DNA of 49,093 nt from DRKI01 sp011051875 (GCA_026990385.1 JALXDL010000088.1:1-49093), one strand, 5' to 3'; counted from the stretch's first letter, positions 1-9,851 are shown. Program-made: numbers and translations. Notes: generated by a model from the sequence alone, not told the origin.

Positions 1-1
1 A

Positions 2-2095
2 CACAACGCTGAACTCTATCCCCTGTACGCCGGTCTCCTGGAAAAGGGTGACCTGGACCGGTACGTCTCCTGCCTCTGCCGGGATGGGATCAACTGGTGG
101 TTCGACGCCCAGACCAACCGGATCGCCGTTCACCTGAAGCCACTGGCCTCCCTCGGCCCGGGGGAGAGCCGCCTTCCCCCGCGCCTGCTCTTTCTGCGGC
201 ACTGCGTTGCCGAGAATCCCTCGGCCGAATCCTTTGAGCCGCTTTATGCAGCCCTGCTGCTTCTCGATGACCTGGAAGGGGTCTACGGCTGCGTCGGCGC
301 GGCCATTGCCGCCATCTGGACCAAGGGGGTCGACTTCCGGCCCTATGGCCTCTGGCTTTCCAGGATCGACTTCCTGCTCAAGAGGCTCAACCAGGTTTCG
401 CCCAGGGCGGTGGCCTCCCTGCTCGGCTACAAGGCCCTGGCCGAACTGACCGGCCAGGGCAACATTCACCTTGCCTCCATGCCCTATCTCGTCCAGCAGC
501 ACTGGGCGGAAAAGGCCGAATCCGTGTCGCTCAGGCTGCTTCATGCCTCCACTGCATCCTACTGCCACTTCCTGGCCGGTGACCTCAGTTCGGCCGAACT
601 CCTCCTGGAGGATGCCCTGCCCCTGGTCGACCTGCCTGGTGTCTCCCTGGTGAGCAGGATCCAGTTCTGGTCCTGCCTCGGACTCTGCAACTGCATCAAG
701 GGCAGGTTCAAAGAGGGGCTGAAACTGCTGGAACAGGCGGTTTCTCACCAGGGACTCACCCGTCTGCCGGTAGCAGTCTGGCTGCACTGCCATACCAACT
801 TTCTCTTCGGCCTGTCGGTCTCCGGCGATCTCGAGCGAGTCGAGGAGATCTCACGCCAGATCATGGCCCGGACCATTCCACCCTGCAATTACTATAACCA
901 CGGCTACCTGCACTGTGGCCTGGGCATTGCCCAGCTCCGGCTGGGCCGGGCACGCCGGGCCCTGCTCCACAGCAAGGAGGCCCGCATACGCAGCGACATG
1001 TGCGCAAGCCCGGTGATCGGCAAGATCGCCGCCTTGCTCCAGGGCCAGGCCCTGTCGGACCTGGGCGAGGATGGCGCCGCTCTCAGGCATCTGAAGGTCT
1101 GGGTGGACCGTTGGGCCGGGGTGGGATTTGCCCTGTTCGCGGCCGCCGGCTCGCTGGAGATCGCCGCCATCTATGCCCGTAACGGCCTGCTGGACAAGGC
1201 GAGGGGATACATGGACCGCGCCCGTTCTCTCCTGCCCCGGGGTGAGCGTCCCCTGGCCCTGTACCGCGACCATCGTTTCCTGGAGCGGCTCGAGGCCCAG
1301 CTGGTGCCGGAGCGGGTCGTCTGCCGGGAGGGCCGGGCCAGAGAGACACCAGGGGAGCGGTATGTGCTGATCCGGACCCTGGGCGATTTTTACCTCCAGA
1401 TCGGCGACAGGAAGATCTACGACCGGCACTGGCACGGCCGCCAGTCCAAGAAATTGCTCAAGGCGATCATCGTCTTTGGCGGCTGCAAGGTGGACATGGA
1501 GCACCTGGCCTACCTGCTGTGGCCTGACCATGATGGCGACCGGGCCATGAACAACCTGAAGATGGCCATCTCGCGCCTGCGCCAGGTCGGCTCGGGCGGC
1601 GACGAGGTCGTGCCGTGGATCGCGGTCAAGCACAAGAAGGTCTCCCTGCTCAGGAAACTGTGCCGGGTGGATGCCATCGACTTTCACCGGGCCCTCGATG
1701 ATGTCGCCGCCCGCAATGACCCCTCCGCCCTGGAGAAGGCCCTTTCCCTGTATACCGGTGACTTTCTGCCCCGGGACGAGGGCGGCGGCTGGATCATCCA
1801 GCACCGCGACTTTCTCCGCACCCGCTTCGTCAATGGGGTGCTCGAACTCAGCACCTGCTGCCTCCGGAAACACGATTATGACACCGCGCTCCGCTTCCTG
1901 GAACAGGCGCGGCAGAGCGATCCCCTCCATGAGGGTGTCTACGCACGCCTGATGGAGGTGTACCTGGCCATGGGATACCGTGGCAAGGCTCTCGACGTCT
2001 TTTATCATCTCCGGGATCTCCTGGTCGCCGAACTCGGCGTTGCTCCGAGCGGTTCCCTCCTCTCCCTGGCCCGGCAGGCCAGGCAGAAGAGCTGA
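2..2095 (+). CDS. BTAD/SARP-type transcriptional regulator with TPR region, 5'-truncated by window edge
   Basis: The frame is open from base 2, so the gene starts before the window; 697 codons are visible. The first two thirds is helical and repeat-like (TPR-type, leucine/alanine-rich helices). From about nt 1360 a winged-helix unit begins (ending near SRLRQV, nt 1590), and a bacterial transcriptional activator domain (BTAD) follows at about nt 1660-2080. In SARP/AfsR proteins these two domains are usually N-terminal; here they sit at the C-terminus behind a TPR region, as in large MalT-like signalling regulators. The missing N-terminus could carry an ATPase domain. The stop lies 236 nt before the protease gene, so it could control the neighbouring cluster, but that is inference. 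Domain call fairly sure; ligand and targets unknown. Confidence 0.8.
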   Translation, partial: HNAELYPLYAGLLEKGDLDRYVSCLCRDGINWWFDAQTNRIAVHLKPLASLGPGESRLPPRLLFLRHCVAENPSAESFEPLYAALLLLDDLEGVYGCVGAAIAAIWTKGVDFRPYGLWLSRIDFLLKRLNQVSPRAVASLLGYKALAELTGQGNIHLASMPYLVQQHWAEKAESVSLRLLHASTASYCHFLAGDLSSAELLLEDALPLVDLPGVSLVSRIQFWSCLGLCNCIKGRFKEGLKLLEQAVSHQGLTRLPVAVWLHCHTNFLFGLSVSGDLERVEEISRQIMARTIPPCNYYNHGYLHCGLGIAQLRLGRARRALLHSKEARIRSDMCASPVIGKIAALLQGQALSDLGEDGAALRHLKVWVDRWAGVGFALFAAAGSLEIAAIYARNGLLDKARGYMDRARSLLPRGERPLALYRDHRFLERLEAQLVPERVVCREGRARETPGERYVLIRTLGDFYLQIGDRKIYDRHWHGRQSKKLLKAIIVFGGCKVDMEHLAYLLWPDHDGDRAMNNLKMAISRLRQVGSGGDEVVPWIAVKHKKVSLLRKLCRVDAIDFHRALDDVAARNDPSALEKALSLYTGDFLPRDEGGGWIIQHRDFLRTRFVNGVLELSTCCLRKHDYDTALRFLEQARQSDPLHEGVYARLMEVYLAMGYRGKALDVFYHLRDLLVAELGVAPSGSLLSLARQARQKS

Positions 2096-2331
2096 ATTTC
2101 TTCCAACTGTTACCGAATTGTTACCCCGGGCAGGGTAGACTTGCCGTGACTACAGCGCCATGGGGTTGGGTTGACCCGTTGAACGGTCCGCCAGGGGCGG
2201 TTCCCTCTTGCATCCGCTTGTGGGAAAAGATGGGGTCGGCCGCCGGCTGCATGGGCGTTGTTCTTTTCGCCGTGCTGCCGTTGGCGGACGTACGGGGTGT
2301 TTTTTCAAGGTAAGGAGCGAAGGAGGTTATC

Positions 2332-3252
2332 ATGAATGCGTTGTACAGGAAGGTGACACTGGCTGCCACGGGAGCAGAGGTGGGGACAGGCTGGCTGCCT
2401 CCCATGCCGGACCTGCGGGATTATACCGACAAGGTTCCGGAGATCGCCAAGATGAGCAAGAAACTCGGGCTTGCCACCAGTCAGAAGAAGATGAAGGCCC
2501 TGCCGCCGGATGTCGATCTCCGCGCCTGGTGTTCACCGGTGGAGGACCAGAAGAGGCTGGGTTCGTGCACGGCCAATGCCGCGGTGGGGGTGGTGGAGTA
2601 TTTCCAGAACCGCGCCTTTGGCAAGTACATCGACGGCTCCCGCCTCTTTGTCTACAAGACGACCCGCAACCTGATGGGCGTGACCGGCGATACCGGCGCC
2701 TGGCTCAGGAACACCATGGGAGCGCTCGCCCTGTGCGGCGTGCCGAACGAGAAATACTGGCCCTATACAGACGCTGATCCAGACTTTGACCGGGAACCGC
2801 CCGGCTTCGTCTATGCGGTTGCCGACAACTTCGAGGCCCTCAGGTATTTCTGTCATGATCCCATGGGCGCGAATGTCTCCGGCGAGACCGTGCTCAACAG
2901 GGTCAAGGCCTACCTGGCCGCCGGCATCCCCTCCATGTTCGGATTCTTCGGGTTCCCCTCCTTCGAGGCCACCAATGTCACCGGCGGCATTCCCTATCCC
3001 TGTCCTGGCGAGCAGGCCCAGTGGGGGCATGCCATTGTCGCGGTGGGCTATGATGACGGCAGGAAGATCAAAAACACCCGCTGTGGCACCTCGACCACCG
3101 GTGCCCTGCTGATCCGCAACTCCTGGGGCGCCTCCTGGGGCGACAACGGCTACGGCTGGCTGCCCTACAAGTACGTGACCAGCAAGCTGGCCCAGGATTT
3201 CTGGTCCATTCTCAGCATGAAGTGGGTGGACAGCAAGCAGTTCGGGCTTTGA
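2332..3252 (+). CDS. Papain-like (C1A family) cysteine peptidase
   Basis: 306 residues. Catalytic layout of the papain fold is visible: oxyanion Gln73, nucleophile Cys79 in LGSCTANA, His233 in GHAIVAVGYDD and Asn263 in IRNSWGASWG. The domain starts near residue 60 (DLRAW, typical of mature papain N-termini). The roughly 55 residues before it could be a short propeptide. No signal peptide is evident, so the protein looks cytoplasmic or exported by another route. AGGAGG at about 2321 supports the ATG. It is followed in the same direction by a DUF2278 gene and an unknown two-module gene, suggesting a functional set. Substrate unknown; protease assignment is strong. Confidence 0.9.
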   Translation: MNALYRKVTLAATGAEVGTGWLPPMPDLRDYTDKVPEIAKMSKKLGLATSQKKMKALPPDVDLRAWCSPVEDQKRLGSCTANAAVGVVEYFQNRAFGKYIDGSRLFVYKTTRNLMGVTGDTGAWLRNTMGALALCGVPNEKYWPYTDADPDFDREPPGFVYAVADNFEALRYFCHDPMGANVSGETVLNRVKAYLAAGIPSMFGFFGFPSFEATNVTGGIPYPCPGEQAQWGHAIVAVGYDDGRKIKNTRCGTSTTGALLIRNSWGASWGDNGYGWLPYKYVTSKLAQDFWSILSMKWVDSKQFGL

Positions 3253-3365
3253 GGCATTCACCGGTCCGGCGGATGCCGGCAGGAACCTTCCGGCCGGACC
3301 GTGGCGGTAACTGAACAGGCGGCCTGTTGCCCTGCCGGCACCGCCACACAAGGGGACGTAACCAC

Positions 3366-4382
3366 ATGGCAATACCGAATTACGGCGTGCTGAAGGGAAA
3401 GGCGATCGACAGCCGGGCCGGGGTTGGCGCAAGCCCCCATTACCAGGTGCATCTTGTCGATGACATGACCGACTACCGCATCGCGATCAACGTGAAATCC
3501 AGACTGGCGCCTTCCGAGCTGCTCTTCTGCATGGATGAGCATTTCAGCCATCCGCTGCTCGAGGACCTGGTCAGGCAGCCATACGGGTTCACCCGCCTGG
3601 CGAGGAATCCGGGCGGGGTCGCTCTGGACTATATCCGGGGCAACCTCTTTGACCGGGTCGACATGCGTCCCCTTGCCCATTCCATCCCCGGCCCGGACAA
3701 CGATCTCAACGAGAAGATCGACACCTATATCCGCCGCGCCATCGGCGACGCACAGGCCGTGGTCTACGCCTTTGGCGCCCGCTGGGGGCCGGAGCCCCAG
3801 AAAAAGGACCGCTACTTCGGGTTCCTGCCCGGCAACGGCATCCATGACATCCACATGAACCAGGGCAGCGCGGGCCGCTTTGCCGGTGATAACGGTGTCT
3901 GGCAGGACGGGGCCCTGCTGATCCATTTTCCGGCCATGGAGGAGAATGGCACCCAGGTATGGCCCGAGCAGTGGGTGGCCCTTTTTCTCGCCTTCCAGTC
4001 CCAGTGCTGGCATACCGACGACGAGACCGGCCAGTGTCTCGAAGAGGCCGAAGACGTGGCAGCCGTCCGGATCGTCGGCGCCCTGGTCAACCCGGCCGGG
4101 CCGGATGCCGGTCTCGAGACCGTGACCCTGCTCAATGCCTCGCCCGATACCGTGGAGCTCGACGGCTGGGCCATTGCCGACGCCTCCAAGCGACGCTCCC
4201 CGATCCGGGATCTTGTCCTGGCGCCCGGGGCCACCGGGGTCGTGCGCCTGGACGGCAGCGGCGCCCTGCTCGGCAACAGGGGCGGCATCATCACCCTGCT
4301 CGACCGGGCCGGGATCAAGCGGCACGGGGTCTCCTATACCCGGGAGCAGGCCGGTCGCCCCGGGTGGACCATTGTCTTCTGA
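3366..4382 (+). CDS. DUF2278 (YukJ-like) protein with C-terminal lamin-tail-like domain
   Basis: 338 residues. The N-terminus (MAIPNYGVLKGKAID) and the following beta-rich 220 residues match the DUF2278/YukJ pattern, a family of unknown function. From about residue 235 the sequence (VRIVGALVNPAG, then LNASPDTVELDGWAIAD, then LAPGATGVVRL) has the signature of a lamin-tail-domain (LTD) immunoglobulin-like fold, often found in surface or nuclease-associated bacterial proteins. The ATG at 3366 is preferred over an in-frame ATG at 3327 because AAGGGGA lies just upstream and the family begins with this motif. No signal peptide seen. Lies 113 nt after the protease gene and 47 nt before the next gene. 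Confidence 0.75.
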   Translation: MAIPNYGVLKGKAIDSRAGVGASPHYQVHLVDDMTDYRIAINVKSRLAPSELLFCMDEHFSHPLLEDLVRQPYGFTRLARNPGGVALDYIRGNLFDRVDMRPLAHSIPGPDNDLNEKIDTYIRRAIGDAQAVVYAFGARWGPEPQKKDRYFGFLPGNGIHDIHMNQGSAGRFAGDNGVWQDGALLIHFPAMEENGTQVWPEQWVALFLAFQSQCWHTDDETGQCLEEAEDVAAVRIVGALVNPAGPDAGLETVTLLNASPDTVELDGWAIADASKRRSPIRDLVLAPGATGVVRLDGSGALLGNRGGIITLLDRAGIKRHGVSYTREQAGRPGWTIVF

Positions 4383-4429
4383 AAAACGGTGGGCCGGCCG
4401 GCGGCAGGACAATCCGGAGGAATATTCCC

Positions 4430-6838
4430 ATGACCAACTATCTCAGCGCGGCAAATTTTCCCTCTTCCTCTCCCGGCCAGGCCGATGAGCTGGCCGCGGA
4501 CCTGGAGACCATCCTGCGCGAGGACTATGCAGGCGACATGTACGCCCTGCTCGCGGGATACCAGCGGATCCTGGCCGACAACCGGCAGCGGTCCCGCTGG
4601 TCCCATGTGCATGCCCGGCTGCGGACCCTGTTCATGTGCGGCAGCGACACCGTGGTCGACGGTCCCATGATCGGGATCCCGGTCTCGATCCGGGACTCGG
4701 ACTATTTCCGCAAGGCGGCCGCGCTGGTGGGTCATGACCGCTCCCTGCTCGCCTCGGTGGAGTGGATGGCCACGGCCTGGAACATGACCTTTGCCGACAC
4801 CGGCCTCTGGATGGGCAAGACCTTTGAGCCGGTGGCGCGGGAGGTGGTGGCCGACAGGACAGGGGGCCAGGCCACGCCCGCGGTCTATGACCCGGAGACC
4901 ACCCGCATCGGCCGCAACTTCTTCCGCGAGCCCGCGGACCCGGATCTCATCCAGGGGCTGGGGCTGCCGGTCCTGACCCGGCTCTGGCGGCTGCGGCCCA
5001 GGCCACGGGATCCGGGGGAGGAGATGTTCGGCGGCCGCCTGCTGGCCGAGCACCTGGAAAAGGAACGCTTTATTCCCTATTCCATGACCGGCGGCATCTT
5101 CCTGGCCAATCCCGGCGCCTCGGTAGTGCCGGAGATGAACGGCCGCCGGGTCTACCAGCTCAATTACCGCTGGCCGAGGCTGCACCCGGCCTTTCCCATG
5201 ACCCTGCTCATCGACGAGCTGGTCCGCATCGACGAGGGGATCTGCCTCGGGCAGCTGGTTTTTGCCACCCGCCATTTCAGCCTGGGCGACCTGTCCCTGC
5301 CCCTGGACCCGGACCGGAGTGTCGTTGTCGGCGAACCCTACAGGGGCGAGGGCACGCTGGATTACGGCTATCAGAACAACGGCTATTTCCTGATGATGGA
5401 CCCGGCCTTTGCCCGTCGGGTCTATGCCGACACAGCCTTTCCGCAGCTCAGGCCCAGGCCGGGGGAGAGCGGCTATCACGAGCTGGGCTATGACCGGCAG
5501 GAGAAGGGAATAAAAAAAGGGTTTCCGGCCGGCGCCACGCCCGGGCAGTGGCCAGACATCCGGGACTGGGTCCACGGCTGGCGGGACAACGACGAGCTGA
5601 GCGCCAAGTTCACCACCTTTCTGACCGAGAATTCGCCCCGCAGCGGCGATGGCGACGTACGCGGACTCCTGCAGCCCGGCGAGTCGATCCTCCAGATGCT
5701 GCAGCGGATCAGCAGCCGGGTCTCGGAAGCCAGTGCCCCTGACGACCGGCTGCGCCATTTTGAAGAGTTCAACCGTCTCTTCCGCAGCGGCATCGCGCCG
5801 CAGGTAAAAAACGGTCTTTTCCAGGGCCATGGCAGCAGGGGCTATAACTGCCGGGTGGACGGAACCGAGCCGCACGACTGGTACGGGGTGTCCGGGGTGG
5901 CGCGCGGCTTCGACTTCTACCATGGCGCCAATCTCAACCTCCACCTGGGATTCCTAGACTCCTGGCGCCCGGACCCGGAGCGGCGGCCGGCCGATCCGCT
6001 CCTCTTTCCCGCCACCCTGGGCTCCATGCTGACGGAGAACGTGCACCTGCCCAACCTCCTGGACATTGTCTGGCACTCCATTGGCAAATACATATTTCCC
6101 TGGGCCGGCAAGTCCTTTGAGCGGATCAGCGGCCGCAAGCTGAGCATGCTGCTCGATGAGTCCCCCGACCTGGCCGACCGCTACCCGGCCCGGGTCCGGG
6201 AGCTGAAGCAGCATCTTGCCTCCCGCCCCCATTACGAACTGGTGCAAAAGGCGGCAGGCCGTTACTGGTCACAGCCGGGCCTGTACGCGGATCACCTGGA
6301 GGCCGGGCCCTGGGATCGCGGCATGACAGCGGTGGACCGCGAATTCTGGGAAGAGGAGGCGCGGACCCACTGGGTGGACGGCTGCAATATCCAGGACCGG
6401 CGTATCCTGGCCGCCGATGCCCTGTTCCGGATCATCGACATGAATTACCGGGCGCCGGATCCTGCCTTGCAGGCGATCTCCGAGGCAGGCCCCTCGCCCT
6501 TTGCCAGGCAGGGGTATATCTTCCTCGGAACCTCGGATCGTGACTCGATCCTGCCTATGAACAGCGGCGACAAGGGAACAAAAAAGGTCTTTCAGTTCCA
6601 CTACCGCTATCCCCTGGTGGGCGGACCCGCGCCCATCGGTTACTGCCTCGACGAGCTGGTGGAGATCGCCGACGGTCTCTTCCTGGGACAGCTCATCTAC
6701 GCCACGGCCCTGGATGTGCCGTACCATTCCTCGACCGATCCGGCCGGGTACCGCTACCAGCTGTTCGGCTATTTCCTGCTCCTGGACGATGCCTGGGAGT
6801 ACCATCGCCGCGCCATCGGCCTGGATGTCTGGCAATAG
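4430..6838 (+). CDS. Unknown 802-residue protein with two related modules
   Basis: I do not recognise the family. 802 residues from the ATG at 4430, preceded by CCGGAGG; the frame is open further upstream but that part overlaps the DUF2278 gene. Two segments resemble each other: around residues 215-325 (YQLNYRWP, LLIDELVRIDEGICLGQLVF, NNGYFLMMDPAFARR) and the last 95 residues (FQFHYRYP, CLDELVEIADGLFLGQLIY, LFGYFLLLDDAWEYHRR). Each has an aromatic-rich strand, then DELV-x-I-x-(E/D)G-x-x-LGQL, then a GYF strand, like a small beta-barrel module. Between them is a helical region. No signal peptide and no membrane segment. The close spacing with the protease and DUF2278 genes suggests a joint role, but no function can be assigned. 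Confidence 0.8.
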   Translation: MTNYLSAANFPSSSPGQADELAADLETILREDYAGDMYALLAGYQRILADNRQRSRWSHVHARLRTLFMCGSDTVVDGPMIGIPVSIRDSDYFRKAAALVGHDRSLLASVEWMATAWNMTFADTGLWMGKTFEPVAREVVADRTGGQATPAVYDPETTRIGRNFFREPADPDLIQGLGLPVLTRLWRLRPRPRDPGEEMFGGRLLAEHLEKERFIPYSMTGGIFLANPGASVVPEMNGRRVYQLNYRWPRLHPAFPMTLLIDELVRIDEGICLGQLVFATRHFSLGDLSLPLDPDRSVVVGEPYRGEGTLDYGYQNNGYFLMMDPAFARRVYADTAFPQLRPRPGESGYHELGYDRQEKGIKKGFPAGATPGQWPDIRDWVHGWRDNDELSAKFTTFLTENSPRSGDGDVRGLLQPGESILQMLQRISSRVSEASAPDDRLRHFEEFNRLFRSGIAPQVKNGLFQGHGSRGYNCRVDGTEPHDWYGVSGVARGFDFYHGANLNLHLGFLDSWRPDPERRPADPLLFPATLGSMLTENVHLPNLLDIVWHSIGKYIFPWAGKSFERISGRKLSMLLDESPDLADRYPARVRELKQHLASRPHYELVQKAAGRYWSQPGLYADHLEAGPWDRGMTAVDREFWEEEARTHWVDGCNIQDRRILAADALFRIIDMNYRAPDPALQAISEAGPSPFARQGYIFLGTSDRDSILPMNSGDKGTKKVFQFHYRYPLVGGPAPIGYCLDELVEIADGLFLGQLIYATALDVPYHSSTDPAGYRYQLFGYFLLLDDAWEYHRRAIGLDVWQ

Positions 6839-6946
6839 GGGGCGACAGGAAACAGAAGTTCACAATTATACACCCCGTATAGCGGGATGTTCGAGCGCGT
6901 GCAGATGGGGTGCCCTGTGACCGCTTGCGACTGAACGGAGGTCCGT

Positions 6947-9409
6947 ATGGCCACGGTAACGCTTTCCGACATCAGCCTGAAGGAACATACCCTGGAGACC
7001 CTGCCGCGCCTGGCCGCCCTGCGCCGGGAGGCCCTGGCGAGAACTCCCGAGATCTGCATTGAGCGGGCCCGCTACATCACCCGCTATCTGCGTTTCCACG
7101 ACGACCCGGACGACTCGCCCGGAGTGCGGCGGGCCAAAATGGTGCGCTACTTCCTTGAGCGCAAGAGCGCCCGTTTCCACGATCGCAACCTTCTTGCCGG
7201 GTCCACGACGGGCAAGCCCCTGGGAGCGCCGCTTTTCCCGGAATTTTTCGCCCTCTACCTCTGGCCGGAGCTGGAGGTGGTGAGCGAGCGGGCAAAGAAT
7301 CCGCAGCGGCTCTCTTCCCGGGATGCCGAGGAACTCAACTTCGAGATCTTTCCCTTCTGGATGGATCGCAACGTCATCGAGGTGACCCGGAAGCGCTACA
7401 ACAATCCCCGCTGCCTGCAGCTCTTCGAGAACCTGGTTTTTTTCATCGCTTCCAAGGCCGGCTGCATCTCCCACTGCGTGCCCTGGTACCGGGACATGCT
7501 GGAGCGCGGCCTGGAAGGGATCATGGAAGAGGCGGCAGAGAAGGAGGCGGTGGCGCAGGGGAGGGGAGACCGGCAAGGGGCCGGTTTCTACCGGGCCGTG
7601 CAGATCGCCCTGGAGGGCGTGCTGGCCCATGCCGCCAACCTGGCGGACGAGGCGGAGCAGCTAGCCGCGGTCACCGACGATCAGGAGATGCGGCGCGAGC
7701 TTGCCGCCATGGCCGGGATCTGCCGCCGGGTGCCGGCCCGGCCGGCCGGGACCTTCCGCGAGGCGCTCAACGCCATCTGGCTCTGCCAGGTCGGTATCCA
7801 TGCCGAGAACATCAACATGGCCATGAGTCCGGGCCGGCTCGACCAGGTCCTCTATCCCTGGTACCGGCGCGACATCGAGGCCGGCCGCCTGGACGTGGCC
7901 CGGGCCATCGAGCTGGTCGGCTGCCTGTGGCTCAAGATCGCCGATAACGTGACCATGGTGCCCGAGGCCTCGGAGGAGATGTTCGGCGGCGCCGGCACGG
8001 TGCCGGCCATCACCCTGGGCGGGATCGACGAGCAGGGCGAGGACGCGGTCAACGATCTGACCTATGTCATGCTGCGGGCCACCGAGCTGCTCCGGATCCG
8101 CGATCCCAACGTCAATGCCCGCTACGACTATGAAAAAAACAGCCGCGAGTACTGCCGCCGCGTCTCCGAGGTGATCCTCAACACCCGGGCCGTACCCGCC
8201 TTTTACAACGATCACGCCAATATCACCGCCCTGCTGGGCCAGGGCGAGAGCCCGGAGCATGCCCGCGACTACGCCATTGTCGGCTGCGTGGAGCTGGCAA
8301 GCAACGGCCGCGATTACCCGGCCTCCAGCTCCATCATGCTCAACCTGGCCGCACCGCTGGAGATGGCGCTCTTTGCCGGCAGGCGGCCCATCACCGGCGA
8401 GGAGCAGATCGGCCCCAGGACCCCGGACCCGGCCGGCCTGGAGAGTTTCGAGGAGTTCTGGGAGATCTTCAAGACACAGCTCGACTGGCTCATCGACCAG
8501 GCCGTGCAGCTCAACGAGCACATGGGCCATGTCCACCAGGAGATGCTGCCCACGCCCCTGCTGTCGGCCCTGTTCCGGGGTCCGCTGGAGAAGGGGCGCG
8601 ACCTGATCCACGGCGGCGCGCTCTACAACTCGTCCGGCGCCACCCACATCGGCTTTGGCGACGTGGTCGATTCCCTGAACGCCATCGAGCAGGCCGTGTT
8701 CATCGACCAAAAGTACAGCTTCCGGGAGCTGCTCAACGGGGTGCGGAACGACTTTGCCGGCCCGGCGGGCGAGAAGATGCGCCAGTACCTGAAGAACCGC
8801 ACCCCGAAATACGGAACCGAGGAGCCGGTGGCGCGCAAGAACGCCCGCAACCTGGTGCACCATCTCTTTACAAAGTACCAGTCCCACACCAACTACCGGG
8901 GCGGACCCTACCGGCCCTCCTACTGGACCATGACCAACCATGCCGGCCTGGGCGCCATCACCGGCGCCCTGCCGCACGGCCGCAAGGCGGGACAGGTCTT
9001 CACCTCCGGTATCACCCCGGTCTCGGGCGCGGCCCCGGAGCTGACCGCCTGCCTGAACTCGGTGGCCGAGCTGGGCGGTGAGCATATTCCCGGAGGCTGG
9101 GCGCTCAACATCAAGTACACGCCCGAAGAGGACCGGGCCGCCATGGCGGAGCGGTTCGCCGAGACCATCGAGGCCTATTTCCGGGCCGGCGGCCACCAGG
9201 TGCAGTTCAACATCATGACCTACGAGATGCTGCTCGATGCCAAGAAGCACCCGGAAAAGTACCCGGAGCTGCTGGTGCGGGTCTCGGGATATTCAGCCTA
9301 TTTCAAGGACCTGAACAGGATGATGCAGGATGAACTGATCACCCGCACCCAGTACGACCTGGAGGGCGGCGGGGCGGTGCCGCTGCCGCCGGAGGCGCAA
9401 GGAGAGTGA
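6947..9409 (+). CDS. Pyruvate formate-lyase-like glycyl radical enzyme
   Basis: 820 residues, normal size for the PFL/dehydratase-like glycyl radical family. The catalytic pair is Cys447 and Glu449 in GCVELASNGRDYP, and the radical-bearing Gly781 is in VRVSGYSAYF. The Cys-x-Glu pairing is that of the glycerol/diol dehydratase, choline lyase, sulfo-lyase and decarboxylase branch rather than PFL proper, which has two adjacent cysteines. After GCVE the residues differ from the GCVEP seen in several characterised enzymes, so the substrate cannot be named. GGAGG upstream of the ATG. It forms an operon with an SCP2-like protein (1-nt gap) and its own activase. Requires strictly anaerobic conditions, consistent with the rest of the window. 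Confidence 0.92.
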   Translation: MATVTLSDISLKEHTLETLPRLAALRREALARTPEICIERARYITRYLRFHDDPDDSPGVRRAKMVRYFLERKSARFHDRNLLAGSTTGKPLGAPLFPEFFALYLWPELEVVSERAKNPQRLSSRDAEELNFEIFPFWMDRNVIEVTRKRYNNPRCLQLFENLVFFIASKAGCISHCVPWYRDMLERGLEGIMEEAAEKEAVAQGRGDRQGAGFYRAVQIALEGVLAHAANLADEAEQLAAVTDDQEMRRELAAMAGICRRVPARPAGTFREALNAIWLCQVGIHAENINMAMSPGRLDQVLYPWYRRDIEAGRLDVARAIELVGCLWLKIADNVTMVPEASEEMFGGAGTVPAITLGGIDEQGEDAVNDLTYVMLRATELLRIRDPNVNARYDYEKNSREYCRRVSEVILNTRAVPAFYNDHANITALLGQGESPEHARDYAIVGCVELASNGRDYPASSSIMLNLAAPLEMALFAGRRPITGEEQIGPRTPDPAGLESFEEFWEIFKTQLDWLIDQAVQLNEHMGHVHQEMLPTPLLSALFRGPLEKGRDLIHGGALYNSSGATHIGFGDVVDSLNAIEQAVFIDQKYSFRELLNGVRNDFAGPAGEKMRQYLKNRTPKYGTEEPVARKNARNLVHHLFTKYQSHTNYRGGPYRPSYWTMTNHAGLGAITGALPHGRKAGQVFTSGITPVSGAAPELTACLNSVAELGGEHIPGGWALNIKYTPEEDRAAMAERFAETIEAYFRAGGHQVQFNIMTYEMLLDAKKHPEKYPELLVRVSGYSAYFKDLNRMMQDELITRTQYDLEGGGAVPLPPEAQGE

Positions 9410-9410
9410 T

Positions 9411-9851
9411 ATGGCAGACTTTTTTCCCGGAAAGATGGAGAAGGAGCTGTGGCGCAGGTTCAGGGACTGCTTTACCTCCGAGGTGGCCGAGGAGTTTCTG
9501 CAGACCCTGCTTACCCTGATGCAGGCCGTGTTTGTCCTCAACCCCGACTATCGGCGCAATATCCATGCATTCAACGGACGCTACCAGTTCCGCTCCGAGG
9601 ACGGCCAGGTCAGCGTGGCGGCCGTGTTTGCCGACGACCGGATGCAGGTCATCGAGGGGACCATCCCCGACCCCCACATCACGGTTGTCTTCCGCAGCGG
9701 CCGCAGCCTGCTCAACTTCATCATCTCGCCCCGGCAGGATATCCTCGGCTCCATGCTGCGCCATGATGTCCGCACCGAGGGCAACCTGAACTACCTCAAC
9801 AAGTTCGGTTACATGGCCAAGCACCTGCAACTGATGATGCCCCACCTGTGA
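9411..9851 (+). CDS. SCP2-like sterol/lipid carrier-type protein
   Basis: 146 residues. A helical N-terminus of about 45 residues is followed by an alternating beta pattern (NGRYQFRSEDGQVSVAAVF, then DPHITVVFRSGRSLLNFI, then GNLNYLNKFGYMAKHL) that resembles SCP-2-type domains, where a small sheet and helices form a hydrophobic tunnel for acyl or sterol ligands. Begins 1 nt after the glycyl radical enzyme stop with GGAGAG before the ATG, and its stop overlaps the activase start by four bases (GTGA), so the three are translationally coupled. It might deliver a hydrophobic substrate or act as an accessory subunit. The fold call is by pattern only. Confidence 0.6.
   Translation: MADFFPGKMEKELWRRFRDCFTSEVAEEFLQTLLTLMQAVFVLNPDYRRNIHAFNGRYQFRSEDGQVSVAAVFADDRMQVIEGTIPDPHITVVFRSGRSLLNFIISPRQDILGSMLRHDVRTEGNLNYLNKFGYMAKHLQLMMPHL

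Noticed and set aside
7661..9250. A 529-codon open frame on the minus strand within the glycyl radical enzyme gene
   Set aside because: Low-complexity shadow translation of a gene whose plus-strand catalytic motifs are intact.
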